A DNA stretch of 64,000 nucleotides from Firm-04 sp045600205 (lineage in GTDB: Bacteria; Bacillota; Clostridia; Oscillospirales; Ruminococcaceae). Position 1 is the first letter of the stretch. Every line of letters starts with the position of its first letter. The notes under the pieces were generated by a model that did not search any database, was not told the origin of the DNA, and saw nothing but the letters and a program-made list of their open reading frames with translations. The translations under genes were made by a program, and so were the position numbers. Of the stretch, positions 35,834-44,888 are shown one piece after another. The DNA lies in NCBI GenBank assembly GCA_045600205.1, contig JAZRXM010000006.1, positions 51,646 to 115,645 of the forward strand. The letters are read 5' to 3'.

Positions 35834-37123
35834 ATGCAAAAACTCACCAAATCAAATAGGCACCTGTTTTTGCTCGTCACTTACGCCATTGTACTGTATG
35901 TCGGCTTGCAAAATCTCTCAATCGTGCGAAAATTGCTCGGGTGGCTGTTTGCAATCGTTGAACCAATCGTTTATGGTTTGAGCATTGCATTTGTCATCAA
36001 CCTCATCATGAATATTTTTCGCCGCAAAATGTTCTATCGGCTGGCAAAATCAAAGGATAAATGGAAACGCAATCTGGTCACACCGCTTTGTGTCACAATG
36101 ACCATTCTGGTGGTCGGAGCGATCATTGCTGCAATTGTGTTTCTCATCATTCCGCAAATGACTACGGCAATCAACCTGCTGATTGAAAAAATGCCAAGCA
36201 GTTCTGACCAGTTATATGACGTCGTTCACGCAAAGCTGATCGCATGGAATGCCCCACAGTTTATTCTGGATGAGGTCGAAAACTTTAACATGGACTGGTC
36301 GAAATTCCTAAGTCTATCGGCGAATATTTTTGACGGAAAATTTGATACGATCCTCGGCACTGCTTTCAATGCAACGGCTTCCGTCATTTCCACGTTTACG
36401 AACCTTCTGCTCGGCTTCATCATCGCAATCTATATTCTGGCTAAAAAACAACGCGTTCTCTACGTTTGCCGCAAACTGACCGAACTTGCAATACCCGAAA
36501 AATACCACGAGCAGACATTCCGAATCTTACATCTGACCAACAAATCGTTTGCAAGTTTCCTGACAGGTCAGATTACCGAAGCAATCATCATCGGTTCACT
36601 CTGCTCCGTTGGTCTGACAATTTTCCGATTCCCATACGCTGCTGCAATCGGTATCCTCACAGGTCTGACCGCTTTGATTCCGATTATCGGCGCATGGATC
36701 GGCGGCGGCATCGGTTTACTGCTCGTTTGGGTAGACTCGCCTGAAAAAGCTTTCTGGTTCGTTGTTTTCATTGTGGTTTTACAGCAATTGGAAGGACAAT
36801 TCATCTACCCGAAGGTGGTCGGTGATTCACTTGGTCTGCCCGGACTGCTCGTTCTTGTTGCAGTCATTCTCGGCGGCAGCTTCAGTGGCATTGTCGGTAT
36901 CATTCTTGCTGTCCCGCTTGCAGCTATTATCTACACATTACTCAAAGAATCCATTGATAAGATGCCGAACAGAGAAGATACAGACGCCCCCCCCTCGGAT
37001 ACGGATATCCCCGCACCGATTGTGGAACATACTACTCCATCCGTTCAGCAGATGATAGAGAAAAAAGCTGCGCTGCCACCCAAACCTCAGCCACCTCGTA
37101 AAAAACGTACACGCAAACATTAA
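35834..37123 (+). CDS. AI-2E family (YdbI/PerM-type) membrane permease
   Basis: Polytopic membrane protein of 429 residues with about seven hydrophobic helices. The AI-2E/PerM signature region is FLTGQITEAIIIGSLCSVGL followed by AAAIGILTGLTALIPIIGAW, VVLQQLEGQFIYPKVVGDSLGLP and the closing GIVGIILAVPLAAII. The C-terminus is a Pro/Lys/Arg-rich cytoplasmic tail (about 375-429). Members transport varied small molecules or ions. Some are Na+/H+ antiporters; the AI-2 exporter is only one case, so the substrate is not assigned. Confidence 0.88.
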   Translation: MQKLTKSNRHLFLLVTYAIVLYVGLQNLSIVRKLLGWLFAIVEPIVYGLSIAFVINLIMNIFRRKMFYRLAKSKDKWKRNLVTPLCVTMTILVVGAIIAAIVFLIIPQMTTAINLLIEKMPSSSDQLYDVVHAKLIAWNAPQFILDEVENFNMDWSKFLSLSANIFDGKFDTILGTAFNATASVISTFTNLLLGFIIAIYILAKKQRVLYVCRKLTELAIPEKYHEQTFRILHLTNKSFASFLTGQITEAIIIGSLCSVGLTIFRFPYAAAIGILTGLTALIPIIGAWIGGGIGLLLVWVDSPEKAFWFVVFIVVLQQLEGQFIYPKVVGDSLGLPGLLVLVAVILGGSFSGIVGIILAVPLAAIIYTLLKESIDKMPNREDTDAPPSDTDIPAPIVEHTTPSVQQMIEKKAALPPKPQPPRKKRTRKH

Positions 37124-37126
37124 AAC

Positions 37127-37163
37127 AAAATGTCGTATGGATGAAAACTCCATACGACATTTT
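37127..37163. terminator. Bidirectional terminator between the permease and rsmI
   Basis: Perfect 15-bp stem (37127-37141 with 37149-37163), flanked by T-rich runs on both strands; the genes on either side converge here. Confidence 0.92.
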
Positions 37164-37167
37164 TGTT

Positions 37168-37992
37168 TTATAATACTGCCTGATACAAATCGCGTTTGGA
37201 AAATCCTGTTTTTGCAGCAATTTCCTTACACACATCTGCGGCACGCTCTCCGTTTGCAATCCGTGCCTGCACCATTTCTATCGCATCCTCCATGGTGATT
37301 TCCGCCGCTAGCGATTCCTCTGCGGCACCTGCCAGTACCAACACAAATTCTCCTCGCGGCGGCTGTTCCTCATAATGCAAAATTGCAGCAGAAATCGTTG
37401 TTTTCGTCATTTCTTCGTGAATTTTGGTCAGCTCTCTGCAGATGGAAATGGAACGGTCACCAAAATATGTGTAAAAATCTTTCAGCGTATTCAGCAGCTT
37501 GTGCGGAGCTTCGTAAAACACCATCGTCCGCGTTTCATGACGTAACTGCTCCAAATGCTGAAAACGCTGCTTCTTCGATACGGACAGAAATCCCTCAAAA
37601 CAAAACCGACCTGTATCCTGACCGGAAATTGCCAGCGCCGAAATCACCGCACTTGGCCCGGGTACAACCTGCATCGGAATCTGACGAGTAATACATTGCT
37701 GCACCAATAACGCACCGGGGTCTGAAATGCACGGCATTCCCGCATCCGTGACGACTGCACAGTCCTCACCGCTCTGCAAACGCTCCACTATACCGTCTAT
37801 GACCGCCTGCGGGCTATGCTCATGATAACTGAGCAGCGGCGTATGTAAATCAAAATGACTGAGCAATTTTCGCGTCACACGCGTATCTTCTGCACAAATT
37901 ACCGCAACTTGCGATAAAATCTCCAGTTGACGACTCGTCATATCTCCAAGATTTCCGATCGGTGTGCCAACCACATACAATGTTCCGCTCAT
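37168..37992 (-). CDS. rsmI: 16S rRNA (cytidine1402-2'-O)-methyltransferase
   Basis: SAM-dependent tetrapyrrole-methylase-fold enzyme that modifies C1402 of 16S rRNA. The 274-residue protein starts MSGTLYVVGTPIGNLGD, the diagnostic N-terminus, followed by EDTRVTRKLLSHF, VTDAGMPCISDPGA, VVPGPSAVISALAISG and the later MVFYEAPHKL. Its ATG overlaps the stop of the upstream methyltransferase gene as ATGA, so translation is probably coupled; an in-frame ATG at 38016 is not used. Last gene of the ttcA-to-rsmI operon. Confidence 0.96.
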   Translation of the reverse strand: MSGTLYVVGTPIGNLGDMTSRQLEILSQVAVICAEDTRVTRKLLSHFDLHTPLLSYHEHSPQAVIDGIVERLQSGEDCAVVTDAGMPCISDPGALLVQQCITRQIPMQVVPGPSAVISALAISGQDTGRFCFEGFLSVSKKQRFQHLEQLRHETRTMVFYEAPHKLLNTLKDFYTYFGDRSISICRELTKIHEEMTKTTISAAILHYEEQPPRGEFVLVLAGAAEESLAAEITMEDAIEMVQARIANGERAADVCKEIAAKTGFSKRDLYQAVL

Positions 37993-38714
37993 ACGTACCT
38001 CTCTCCAAAATGACATAACTGTGCGGCTTCTGTTGTCATATCATTGCCGTCACGCACAAAAAGCGTCGGCTCCGTTTTCAGAAACGGCTTCGCTTGCTTC
38101 ATGCCCTCCAGCAAAAACAGCCACGGTTGCGTCGTCGGATTTTTACTGACAAACCGCAGTCGCTTCGGTTCAATCTGATTGGCTCGCATTGCACAAATGA
38201 CATCTGCAAGCCGCTCAGGTCGACAACAAAGGCAGAATCTGCCGTGATATTTTAACAATCGTGATGCAGCCCTGCATATATCAGTAATATCACACGCGAC
38301 CTCATGCCGCGCAATTTTAGCCGCATCTCCTTCTGAAAGAATGCCCGCTCCGCTTGCCTTATAAGGCGGATTGCAAGTAACCAGATCCAAACTGCCAAGC
38401 GGCGCATTCTCCCACAGTTCGCACAAGTCTGCACAAATCGGAATAATTGACAGCGGTTTCGTGCTTTTTTCCATGCCAAGCTTTACCTGCTCGATGGCTT
38501 CCGCTTGGATATCCACTGCGAAGATTTCTTTCGGTGGTCGCCCGCGCTGCATCAGCAACGGAATAATACCGCAGCCCGTTCCCAAATCGCAGACACGATC
38601 TTTTTCACGATAATTCGAAAATCCCGTCAGCAAAAACGCATCTGTTCCAAAACTGTGGATCTCACTGCGACATACATATACGCCCTCGCACAGTGATTCG
38701 TATTCCTGTTTCAT
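37989..38714 (-). CDS. TrmN6-like tRNA/DNA N6-adenine methyltransferase
   Basis: SAM-dependent methyltransferase of 241 residues, most similar in layout to tRNA1(Val) A37 N6-methyltransferase (YfiC/TrmN6). Motif I is VCDLGTGCGIIPLL, the acidic residue follows in IFAVDIQ, and the N6-methylase signature is LVTCNPPYKASG. It overlaps rsmI by ATGA at its 3' end and the DUF3048 gene by ATGA at its 5' end. The exact RNA target is inferred from the family. Confidence 0.9.
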   Translation of the reverse strand: MKQEYESLCEGVYVCRSEIHSFGTDAFLLTGFSNYREKDRVCDLGTGCGIIPLLMQRGRPPKEIFAVDIQAEAIEQVKLGMEKSTKPLSIIPICADLCELWENAPLGSLDLVTCNPPYKASGAGILSEGDAAKIARHEVACDITDICRAASRLLKYHGRFCLCCRPERLADVICAMRANQIEPKRLRFVSKNPTTQPWLFLLEGMKQAKPFLKTEPTLFVRDGNDMTTEAAQLCHFGERYV

Positions 38715-39805
38715 TCTTTCAATTCCAGTCTGTAATCATAGTCGATAAAACCAATATAGCTTTTTCCTGCATTGACCTGCAACTCATCGCCATCTTCCTC
38801 ATAAACACGAATCGGTTCCGATTCCGCTGTTTTCTCCCATCGGATCTTCTGATAGCTGCCCGCTGAAACATAATATCCGCTTCCGCCTTGCAACGCGATA
38901 TCTACAAGATACTGATTATCACGCAAACCGATATCCGTTTGCAGGAAAAACAGGTTCGTAAAGCTCAACTGCATACCTGTTGCACTGTCCATATGCGGAT
39001 TCCCGCTATGCTGTTTCAGATACACATGGTTGGTTTCATCATAGTCAAAAGTACTCCAGTACGCATACGAAAAATGCGCAACTGCCTCATGACACGGCTC
39101 CCCGCTGCTGACAAGTTCTTTCGGATCACGGAAACAAAAGGCATTGCCACGCTCCGTTTCCGTGCGGAAACCATATTGCTCAATTGCAGCAGGAATTTTA
39201 CTGCCTTTCAAAAAACCTGTATGCTCAGAGGCATAATGCATCATTCGTTCCGTATCACGGAAAAAGCAAAGCTGCCAACCGTTTCCGCCACCGTCTAAAT
39301 GATCAATGCCCAAACGATTCAGGGTGTCTTTGGCAATGGTCTGATCCATTCCCCAGTGACAATAGATCGCATCCATACCCAATGCCACAATCGGATAATA
39401 ATACCGACAGCTGCGGACAGAGCAGATATTCGGCATACTGCCATAATCTGCATAAACCGCCATTAAACGTGTGATGCCGCCCTCAACCAGCATTTCATAG
39501 ATGATATCCGCCTGAGCAATACCATACTGCGGCAAAGCATCCCGAATATTATTGACCATGACCGCAACCGGTCGCTTCCCGATTGCCTCCTCCCGATAGC
39601 CCGATTCCCCTGTCAGCGGATTGATGCCGCTCGGCATCGGAGCAGGCGTTGTCTGTGTCACAGGCACAGTTGTCGTTGTCACAACGGTTGTGACCGGCAG
39701 GGCTGTCGTTTCAACTGTCACTTCTGATGATGTTCCTTGATTCGTGCAGCCTGTCATCAACAGTGCTGACACCATGCAAATCATTTTCTTCCACGTATGC
39801 TTCAT
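38711..39805 (-). CDS. DUF3048 (YerB-like) lipoprotein
   Basis: Exported 364-residue lipoprotein. The signal peptide ends in lipobox LLMTGC (Cys about residue 20), followed by a Thr/Val-rich linker with many TTT/TTV runs. Two DUF3048 lobes come next (NPLTGESGYREEAIGKRPVAVMVNN and the C-terminal part with GSYQKIRWEK). Family members resemble B. subtilis YerB; the molecular function is unknown, but surface location is clear. ATG 39805 has GAGAAGG upstream. It sits between cysK and the TrmN6-like gene, in an operon with no obvious shared role. Confidence 0.88.
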   Translation of the reverse strand: MKHTWKKMICMVSALLMTGCTNQGTSSEVTVETTALPVTTVVTTTTVPVTQTTPAPMPSGINPLTGESGYREEAIGKRPVAVMVNNIRDALPQYGIAQADIIYEMLVEGGITRLMAVYADYGSMPNICSVRSCRYYYPIVALGMDAIYCHWGMDQTIAKDTLNRLGIDHLDGGGNGWQLCFFRDTERMMHYASEHTGFLKGSKIPAAIEQYGFRTETERGNAFCFRDPKELVSSGEPCHEAVAHFSYAYWSTFDYDETNHVYLKQHSGNPHMDSATGMQLSFTNLFFLQTDIGLRDNQYLVDIALQGGSGYYVSAGSYQKIRWEKTAESEPIRVYEEDGDELQVNAGKSYIGFIDYDYRLELKE

Positions 39806-39825
39806 AAAAAACGCCTTCTCTCGGT

Positions 39826-40752
39826 TCAATCAAATAAACCCATAGAAAGATAATGCTCGCCGTTATCAGGCAACAGCACCACGATCATTTTGCCTGCAAA
39901 TTCCGGACGTTTTCCAAGTTTGCAAGCAGCCGCAAGTGCCGCACCACCGGAAATACCAATCAGGATACCCTCGCATTTTGCCACGCGCTTACACGCTTCA
40001 TATGCTTCTTCATCGGTGATTGGCATAAATTCATCACAGACAGCTGTATCCATGATTTCAGGAACAAATCCTGCACCAATTCCCTGTAAGCCATGCGTTC
40101 CCGCCGATCCACCTGATAATACAGCAGAATTTTTCGGCTCTACTGCTGCAACGTATACCTTCGAATCTTGCTCTTTCAGATAACGCCCCACGCCGCTGAC
40201 CGTACCGCCCGTGCCCGCACCTGCAACAAATGCTGCCGCCTTGCCATCGGTATCTGCCCAGATTTCAGGTCCCGTGCTGCGATAATGTGCCGCAGAATTA
40301 GCAGGATTGACAAACTGCCCCGGAATCACCGAACCGGCAATTTCTTTCTGCAATTCCTCTGCTTTCGCAATCGCTCCTGCCATGCCCTGACTGCCATCAG
40401 TCAGCACAAGCTCTGCACCATGTGCTGTCAAAAGCTGTCTGCGCTCCATACTCATCGTATCAGGCATGGTCAGAATCACTCGCAGCCCATACATCGGAGC
40501 GGCTGCCGCCAGACCAATGCCCGTATTTCCGCTGGTCGGCTCAATGATCGTGCCGCCCTCTTTCAGAATACCACGGGCAATCAAGTCCTCCAGCATGGAT
40601 ACCGCCGCTCTGTCCTTGACGCTTCCAGCAGGATTATAAACCTCCAGTTTTGCAATCAGCTTCGCAGATACGCCCATCTCTTTCTCGTAGCGTTCCAGAT
40701 GCAACAGTGGTGTATGTCCGCAAAGTTCCGCAAAATTTTCGTAAATACGCAT
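39826..40752 (-). CDS. cysK: Cysteine synthase (O-acetylserine sulfhydrylase)
   Basis: PLP enzyme making cysteine from O-acetylserine and sulfide. The 308-residue protein has the PLP lysine in NPAGSVKDRAAVSML (about residue 46), the substrate loop EPTSGNTGIGLA, the glycine-rich phosphate loop GAGTGGTVSGVGRYL and the C-terminal ISGGAAL with the Ser contacting the pyridine nitrogen. The gene lies six bases after tsaD. No serine acetyltransferase (cysE) is in the window; serine supply could come from serA/serC elsewhere in the segment. Confidence 0.95.
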   Translation of the reverse strand: MRIYENFAELCGHTPLLHLERYEKEMGVSAKLIAKLEVYNPAGSVKDRAAVSMLEDLIARGILKEGGTIIEPTSGNTGIGLAAAAPMYGLRVILTMPDTMSMERRQLLTAHGAELVLTDGSQGMAGAIAKAEELQKEIAGSVIPGQFVNPANSAAHYRSTGPEIWADTDGKAAAFVAGAGTGGTVSGVGRYLKEQDSKVYVAAVEPKNSAVLSGGSAGTHGLQGIGAGFVPEIMDTAVCDEFMPITDEEAYEACKRVAKCEGILIGISGGAALAAACKLGKRPEFAGKMIVVLLPDNGEHYLSMGLFD

Positions 40753-40758
40753 TTGTGC

Positions 40759-41793
40759 TCAATTCCTTTCGTTCCAGTTCACCGATTCACCGTGGAGTTC
40801 TTTCGATGCCATTGCATTCAGACTCTCATCGGCGGTGATGCCTGCCAGATAATTATAGTATCCCTGACTGGCTATCATTGCAGCATTATCTCCGCAAAGT
40901 GCAATCGTCGGCATATACAAAGTAATGCCGTTTTCTTCGCAGGCACGGGCAAGCGTTTCCCTTACGCCAGAATTCGCGGATACTCCGCCGGAAAGCGCAA
41001 TCGTCTGATAGCCGTATTCCTTTGCGGCTGCGATTGCTTTCTCCGTCAAAACATCCGCAATATGCTGTTGTAATGCAGCAGATAAATCGTTTTTATTGAT
41101 TTCCTCGTGGCACTGTTCCGCATGATGCAAAAGATTCACCACATAGGTCTTTAATCCGGAAAAGCTGAAATCATAAGCATTTCCGTCCATTTTCGTTTTC
41201 GGTAGTTTAAATGCAGACGCGTTGCCCTCTTTCGCTGCCATATCCACATGAAGCCCACCGGGATACGGAAAGCCCATGGCACGCGCACACTTATCAAAAC
41301 ACTCACCTGCTGCGTCATCACGCGTCCTGCCAATCGTTTGGAAAGTCGTATAATCCGTCACTGCTGCAATTCTGGTATGTCCGCCGCTGACGATCAAACC
41401 AAGATAAGGCGGCTTCAGATCCGCATGAAGCAGGTAATTGGCAGCTGCATGACCCTCCGTATGATGTACGGGAATCAGCGGTTTACCTGTCGCAAGCGCA
41501 AGCCCTTTCGCAAAACTGACACCTACCAGTAATGCACCGATCAGACCAGGCGCAAAGGTCACCGCAATGGCATCTATTTCATCAAGCGTCATATTCGCAT
41601 CCGCCAACGCCTGCTGTACTACAGGAAGGATATTCTCCAGATGCCTGCGGGATGCCAGTTCAGGTACCACGCCGCCGTATTTTTTATGTTCATCTGCCTG
41701 TGACGCGATCACATTTGACAGAATTTTTCTGCCGTCTTCAACAACAGAAGCCGCTGTTTCATCGCAGGAGCTTTCAATTCCAAGAATCCGCAA
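40759..41793 (-). CDS. tsaD: tRNA N6-threonylcarbamoyladenosine transferase TsaD
   Basis: Transfers threonylcarbamoyl to A37 of ANN-decoding tRNAs, together with TsaB/TsaE encoded elsewhere. The 344-residue ASKHA-fold protein has the N-terminal LGIESSCDETAASVV, the metal-binding His pair in HHTEGHAAANYL, VSGGHTRIAAV, and the late ALSGGVSANSGVRETL. TTG 41793 is preferred since GGAGAG lies about seven bases before it. A GTG at 41802 would overlap the ribosome site but would create a GTGA overlap with the upstream gene. Confidence 0.95.
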   Translation of the reverse strand: MRILGIESSCDETAASVVEDGRKILSNVIASQADEHKKYGGVVPELASRRHLENILPVVQQALADANMTLDEIDAIAVTFAPGLIGALLVGVSFAKGLALATGKPLIPVHHTEGHAAANYLLHADLKPPYLGLIVSGGHTRIAAVTDYTTFQTIGRTRDDAAGECFDKCARAMGFPYPGGLHVDMAAKEGNASAFKLPKTKMDGNAYDFSFSGLKTYVVNLLHHAEQCHEEINKNDLSAALQQHIADVLTEKAIAAAKEYGYQTIALSGGVSANSGVRETLARACEENGITLYMPTIALCGDNAAMIASQGYYNYLAGITADESLNAMASKELHGESVNWNERN

Positions 41794-41798
41794 ACAGT

Positions 41799-42617
41799 TC
41801 ACTCTCCAGTCTTATTTTTCATAACCTCTTCCAACATATGAAACCGTTCCGCTTTTCCATTCGTGGAAGGATCATCCATGGACAGATTCCGCTGATAGGT
41901 TTTGCCGCCCCAACCATCCACATTGGCACGACGCATTGCACCGAATACACGGGTTTTGAAGCCACCATCCAAATGCTCCCGCTCACGGATAAAATCTTTC
42001 ATACTCTCACGGGAAGTATGTCCATCAGCCGGACACCGTGAACGAACGACCTGTGGGATATTTTGCTTTGCTGCGTGAATGATGTCGCGCTCAGGTGCAA
42101 AACTCAAAGGTCGGATCAAAGTCAGATCCTTGCGGGAAAGATACGATTTTGGCGCATAGCATCCGATTCTGCCTTCAATAAACAGGTTCATCAGAAATGT
42201 TTCAATCGCATCATCATTATGATGACCCAAAGCGAGTTTATTGCAGCCAAACTCCTTTGCCGTATCATGCAGCGCACCGCGGCGCATTTTGGCACACAAA
42301 CTGCATGGATGCGCTTCTTTTCGCACATCGAACACTATTTTTCCGATCTCTGTCGGAATCAGATGGTATTCCACCCCAAGCTGCGCACAATAATCCGCAA
42401 CAGGTGAAAAATCCGTCGGAATGCCGCCAAACTGCGGATCCAGCGTGATACCCACCAGTTCGTAATCAAGCAAACCGAATTTTTGAAAATCATGCAAAGC
42501 GGTCAGCAACACTAAGCTGTCTTTACCGCCCGAGATTCCCACTGCAATTCTGTCACCATTCTGAATCAGGTCAAATTCCTGCACCGCACGGCGCAGATAG
42601 CCCAGAATTTTCTGCAT
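41799..42617 (-). CDS. TtcA-like tRNA 2-thiocytidine synthetase
   Basis: PP-loop ATPase of 272 residues that probably thiolates C32 of tRNA. It has the PP-loop VGISGGKDSLVLL (about residues 26-38), the central CSLCAKMRRGALHDTA with a CxxC pair, GHHNDDAIETFLMNLF, and a third Cys in RCPADGHTSR. These Cys residues fit the iron-sulfur ligands of TtcA. An ATP-dependent sulfurtransferase of another class is possible but less likely. GGAGTAAGG precedes the ATG. It is the first gene of the operon, and a terminator lies just upstream without a clear new promoter. Confidence 0.88.
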   Translation of the reverse strand: MQKILGYLRRAVQEFDLIQNGDRIAVGISGGKDSLVLLTALHDFQKFGLLDYELVGITLDPQFGGIPTDFSPVADYCAQLGVEYHLIPTEIGKIVFDVRKEAHPCSLCAKMRRGALHDTAKEFGCNKLALGHHNDDAIETFLMNLFIEGRIGCYAPKSYLSRKDLTLIRPLSFAPERDIIHAAKQNIPQVVRSRCPADGHTSRESMKDFIREREHLDGGFKTRVFGAMRRANVDGWGGKTYQRNLSMDDPSTNGKAERFHMLEEVMKNKTGE

Positions 42618-42651
42618 AAAACCTTACTCCGTATTCTTTCCTAAAAAACGG

Positions 42652-42678
42652 TACGGGACGCATTGTTCGCGCCCCGTA
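42652..42678 (-). terminator. Terminator/attenuator between the Cys-rich gene and ttcA
   Basis: A 10-bp stem (42652-42661 with 42669-42678, one G-T pair) followed on the minus strand by CCGTTTTTT. No convincing promoter lies between this element and the TtcA-like start, so partial read-through may feed the operon. Confidence 0.78.
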
Positions 42679-42696
42679 TGTTCCATTCATTTGAAT

Positions 42697-42996
42697 TTAC
42701 TCTGCATTCTCAGCAGGTGCTTCTGTTTCCGTTGCAGGCTCAGCATCCTCTGCCTTTACCTCTTCGACGACTTCATCTGCCTGTTTTTCTTCCTCACTAT
42801 CGGGAATCTGAACATCCAGATTGTCATCGCATACCCCGCAGACATTACAATCATTGCAGCAGCAGATATCGTCTTCTTCCATCTTGCCTGCATCGTAATG
42901 ACAGCATTCCTCATCGTTGCGTTTTTTGAGTGCCAGATATGCAGCAGTACCTGCCGCAGCGGCTGCAATCAGTGCAAGAAAAGTTAATTTTTTCAT
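42697..42996 (-). CDS. Small Cys-rich membrane-anchored acidic protein
   Basis: The 99-residue protein has an N-terminal transmembrane helix or signal anchor (MKKLTFLALIAAAAAGTAAY), a few basic residues, then a cluster of eight Cys and one His within about 30 residues (ECCHYD, ICCCNDC, NVCGVC). The C-terminal tail is very acidic and Ala/Glu/Pro-rich. The Cys cluster could bind metal or an iron-sulfur centre; no family is recognised. ATG 42996 is seven bases after GAGG. It is expressed from its own strong promoter and ends at a terminator, so it is a real unit rather than a chance frame. Confidence 0.7.
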   Translation of the reverse strand: MKKLTFLALIAAAAAGTAAYLALKKRNDEECCHYDAGKMEEDDICCCNDCNVCGVCDDNLDVQIPDSEEEKQADEVVEEVKAEDAEPATETEAPAENAE

Positions 42997-43088
42997 AATC
43001 ATACCTCGTTTCTCCGCATATCAAATACTGTAATGAATTTCTGAAAACAGAATGCCGTCCATGCGGTGGATGCATTCCTCACTTTTAT

Positions 43089-43117
43089 ATTATACCACAG
43101 ATGTTTTCATTTTTCAA
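43089..43117 (-). promoter_or_regulatory. Promoter of the Cys-rich membrane protein gene
   Basis: Minus-strand TTGAAA (43117-43112), 17 bases, TATAAT (43094-43089); possibly also drives the ttcA-rsmI operon by read-through. Confidence 0.85.
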
Positions 43118-43144
43118 GTATTTTTTCAGATTTTTTAGTATTTT

Positions 43145-44869
43145 TCACACAAGTCGTATTTTCGTGGGATGCGGCTGATAGGTCAGACAGTTGAGCGTAT
43201 ACTGCCCTTCCCCAAGCGCCTGCATTCCACAAGTATCATAAAAATCTGAAACCATGTGATTCTTTGCAGTCGGAATATACTCTGCGTGCAGCGTATCGCA
43301 GCCACACTCCAGCGTCAACTTGACAACTTCATCAAACAAAAGCGTTTCTACGCCTCTGCGCAGGACACGACAACTCATCAGCCATGTGTCTATAAACATT
43401 GCATTTCCTTGCTTTTTCATTATTACAACGCTAATCAGTCCATGCTCACCACATTTGTCAGAAAGCGTCATATACCGTGTGACATATTCGGGATTCTCCG
43501 CAATCGCATGAATTTCAGCTTCCGTATAACGAACCGTGCGAAGATTAAACTGATTGGAACGCTGCGTCAACTGTGCGATTCTTGCATAATGAAAGGAATC
43601 AAAAGGCGCGATGATTCCTTGCATTTCCAGAGAATCCAAATAGGCATCATAGCTCTCGAAAGACTGCTGCAACGCCACACGCTGTGCTTCTGCTCGATAC
43701 TGCGCAGTTCTGGCGGCATCCTCCTCGGAATACCCCGCCGCTTCAAACAAATGCAATCCTTTCAGATAATCAGGGACCAGTGCAGGATCCTCAGGTAACT
43801 CCGGTACAGTCACCTCCGGCAGCATTCCGCGCACCAGATTGCGCTCAAACGGGTTATCATCCAAGAAAACAAGGCTGTCCATGCCAATATTTAAAGTCTG
43901 CTGAATCATTCGGATATTCTGCGCTTTGTCATCCCAATTGGCAACAAATACCGCAAAATCTTCTAAACGCAACACCATGTCAGGATGCTTTTCAAATGGT
44001 TCCTTTGCCGTATCTTCATTGTTCTTGCTACATACTGCAAGTAAAATACCACGTTGCTTCAAATTTTTCAGGAAGCGCTGCAACGCCACAAATGCGGGAC
44101 CTGTGCCAAGTTCCCCAAGTTCTATCCCGTCTACCCCATCATCACCGATGACACCGCCCCAAAGCGTATTGTCCAGATCCGTAATGACACATTTCAGAAT
44201 CCGTCCCTGTGTTGCAAGCACCGTATCCATCACCAGTGAAGCCGTGAACGGCAGAGCTTCTGTCTGCATTGACATTTTTGCCAGATACCACATACGGTTA
44301 TCATAAAATCGCTCCGCACCGATATCCGCCGCAAGCTGCGACAACGCAATTGGATATACATTCGGATAAACTGTGGCAATCTGCTCTGAGCACAGATAAT
44401 TCAGCCTGCGAAGCTGATATCCAAACGAAGCAGGCGTCCGCAGCGCATAGCTGCCAAATACCGCATCTGCGATCTGCGGAAAATCAAACATCAATATTTT
44501 TGCATGACTGTGTACTGAAATTGCATCCCACAGGTTACGAATACGCTGCATCTGCGTATCTGCAAACGTTTCTCGTACAGCCGTTTCAGTATCATCAAAA
44601 TGCAGTTTCAACTTTTGCACGGAGAAAAACATCAGGATATAATCAGGTGCAAATGCATATAACTCAGATTGAGCATCCAACAGAAGTGCCTGCATCTGGT
44701 CATAATCCGCATCATATACTGCAAGCGGGAAACCTCTCCGCACAGATTCCCCCTGTATGGCAACCGATAACTGCTGCGTAGCGCAATCCCCCAGTACGGC
44801 AATGCGCTTTTGTGCCGTGATCGGCTGTTTTGCCAGTTTTTTGAGTTCCTTGTAGGAAACTGTTTCCAA
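43145..44869 (-). CDS. FkbH-like HAD-IIIC phosphatase/GNAT fusion
   Basis: The 574-residue protein has three parts: an SGNH-like N-terminal region (about 1-210), a HAD-IIIC domain with CVITDLDNTLWGGVIGDDG (about 230-248) and LVFLDDNPFERNLVR, and a C-terminal GNAT-like region (about 430-574). FkbH enzymes move a glyceryl group from 1,3-bisphosphoglycerate to an acyl carrier protein in polyketide pathways. Here there is no carrier protein, ketosynthase or other FkbH-pathway gene around, so the acceptor is unknown. Start is TTG with GAGGAA upstream, 19 bases after the amidase gene; it seems to be the last gene of a HAD-amidase-FkbH operon. Confidence 0.85.
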   Translation of the reverse strand: METVSYKELKKLAKQPITAQKRIAVLGDCATQQLSVAIQGESVRRGFPLAVYDADYDQMQALLLDAQSELYAFAPDYILMFFSVQKLKLHFDDTETAVRETFADTQMQRIRNLWDAISVHSHAKILMFDFPQIADAVFGSYALRTPASFGYQLRRLNYLCSEQIATVYPNVYPIALSQLAADIGAERFYDNRMWYLAKMSMQTEALPFTASLVMDTVLATQGRILKCVITDLDNTLWGGVIGDDGVDGIELGELGTGPAFVALQRFLKNLKQRGILLAVCSKNNEDTAKEPFEKHPDMVLRLEDFAVFVANWDDKAQNIRMIQQTLNIGMDSLVFLDDNPFERNLVRGMLPEVTVPELPEDPALVPDYLKGLHLFEAAGYSEEDAARTAQYRAEAQRVALQQSFESYDAYLDSLEMQGIIAPFDSFHYARIAQLTQRSNQFNLRTVRYTEAEIHAIAENPEYVTRYMTLSDKCGEHGLISVVIMKKQGNAMFIDTWLMSCRVLRRGVETLLFDEVVKLTLECGCDTLHAEYIPTAKNHMVSDFYDTCGMQALGEGQYTLNCLTYQPHPTKIRLV

Positions 44870-44888
44870 AATCAGTTCCTCTTTTCTA

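Noticed and set aside
35834..37123. Permease considered as an autoinducer-2 exporter
   Set aside because: The family name is historical and covers many substrates; there are no luxS or quorum genes nearby.
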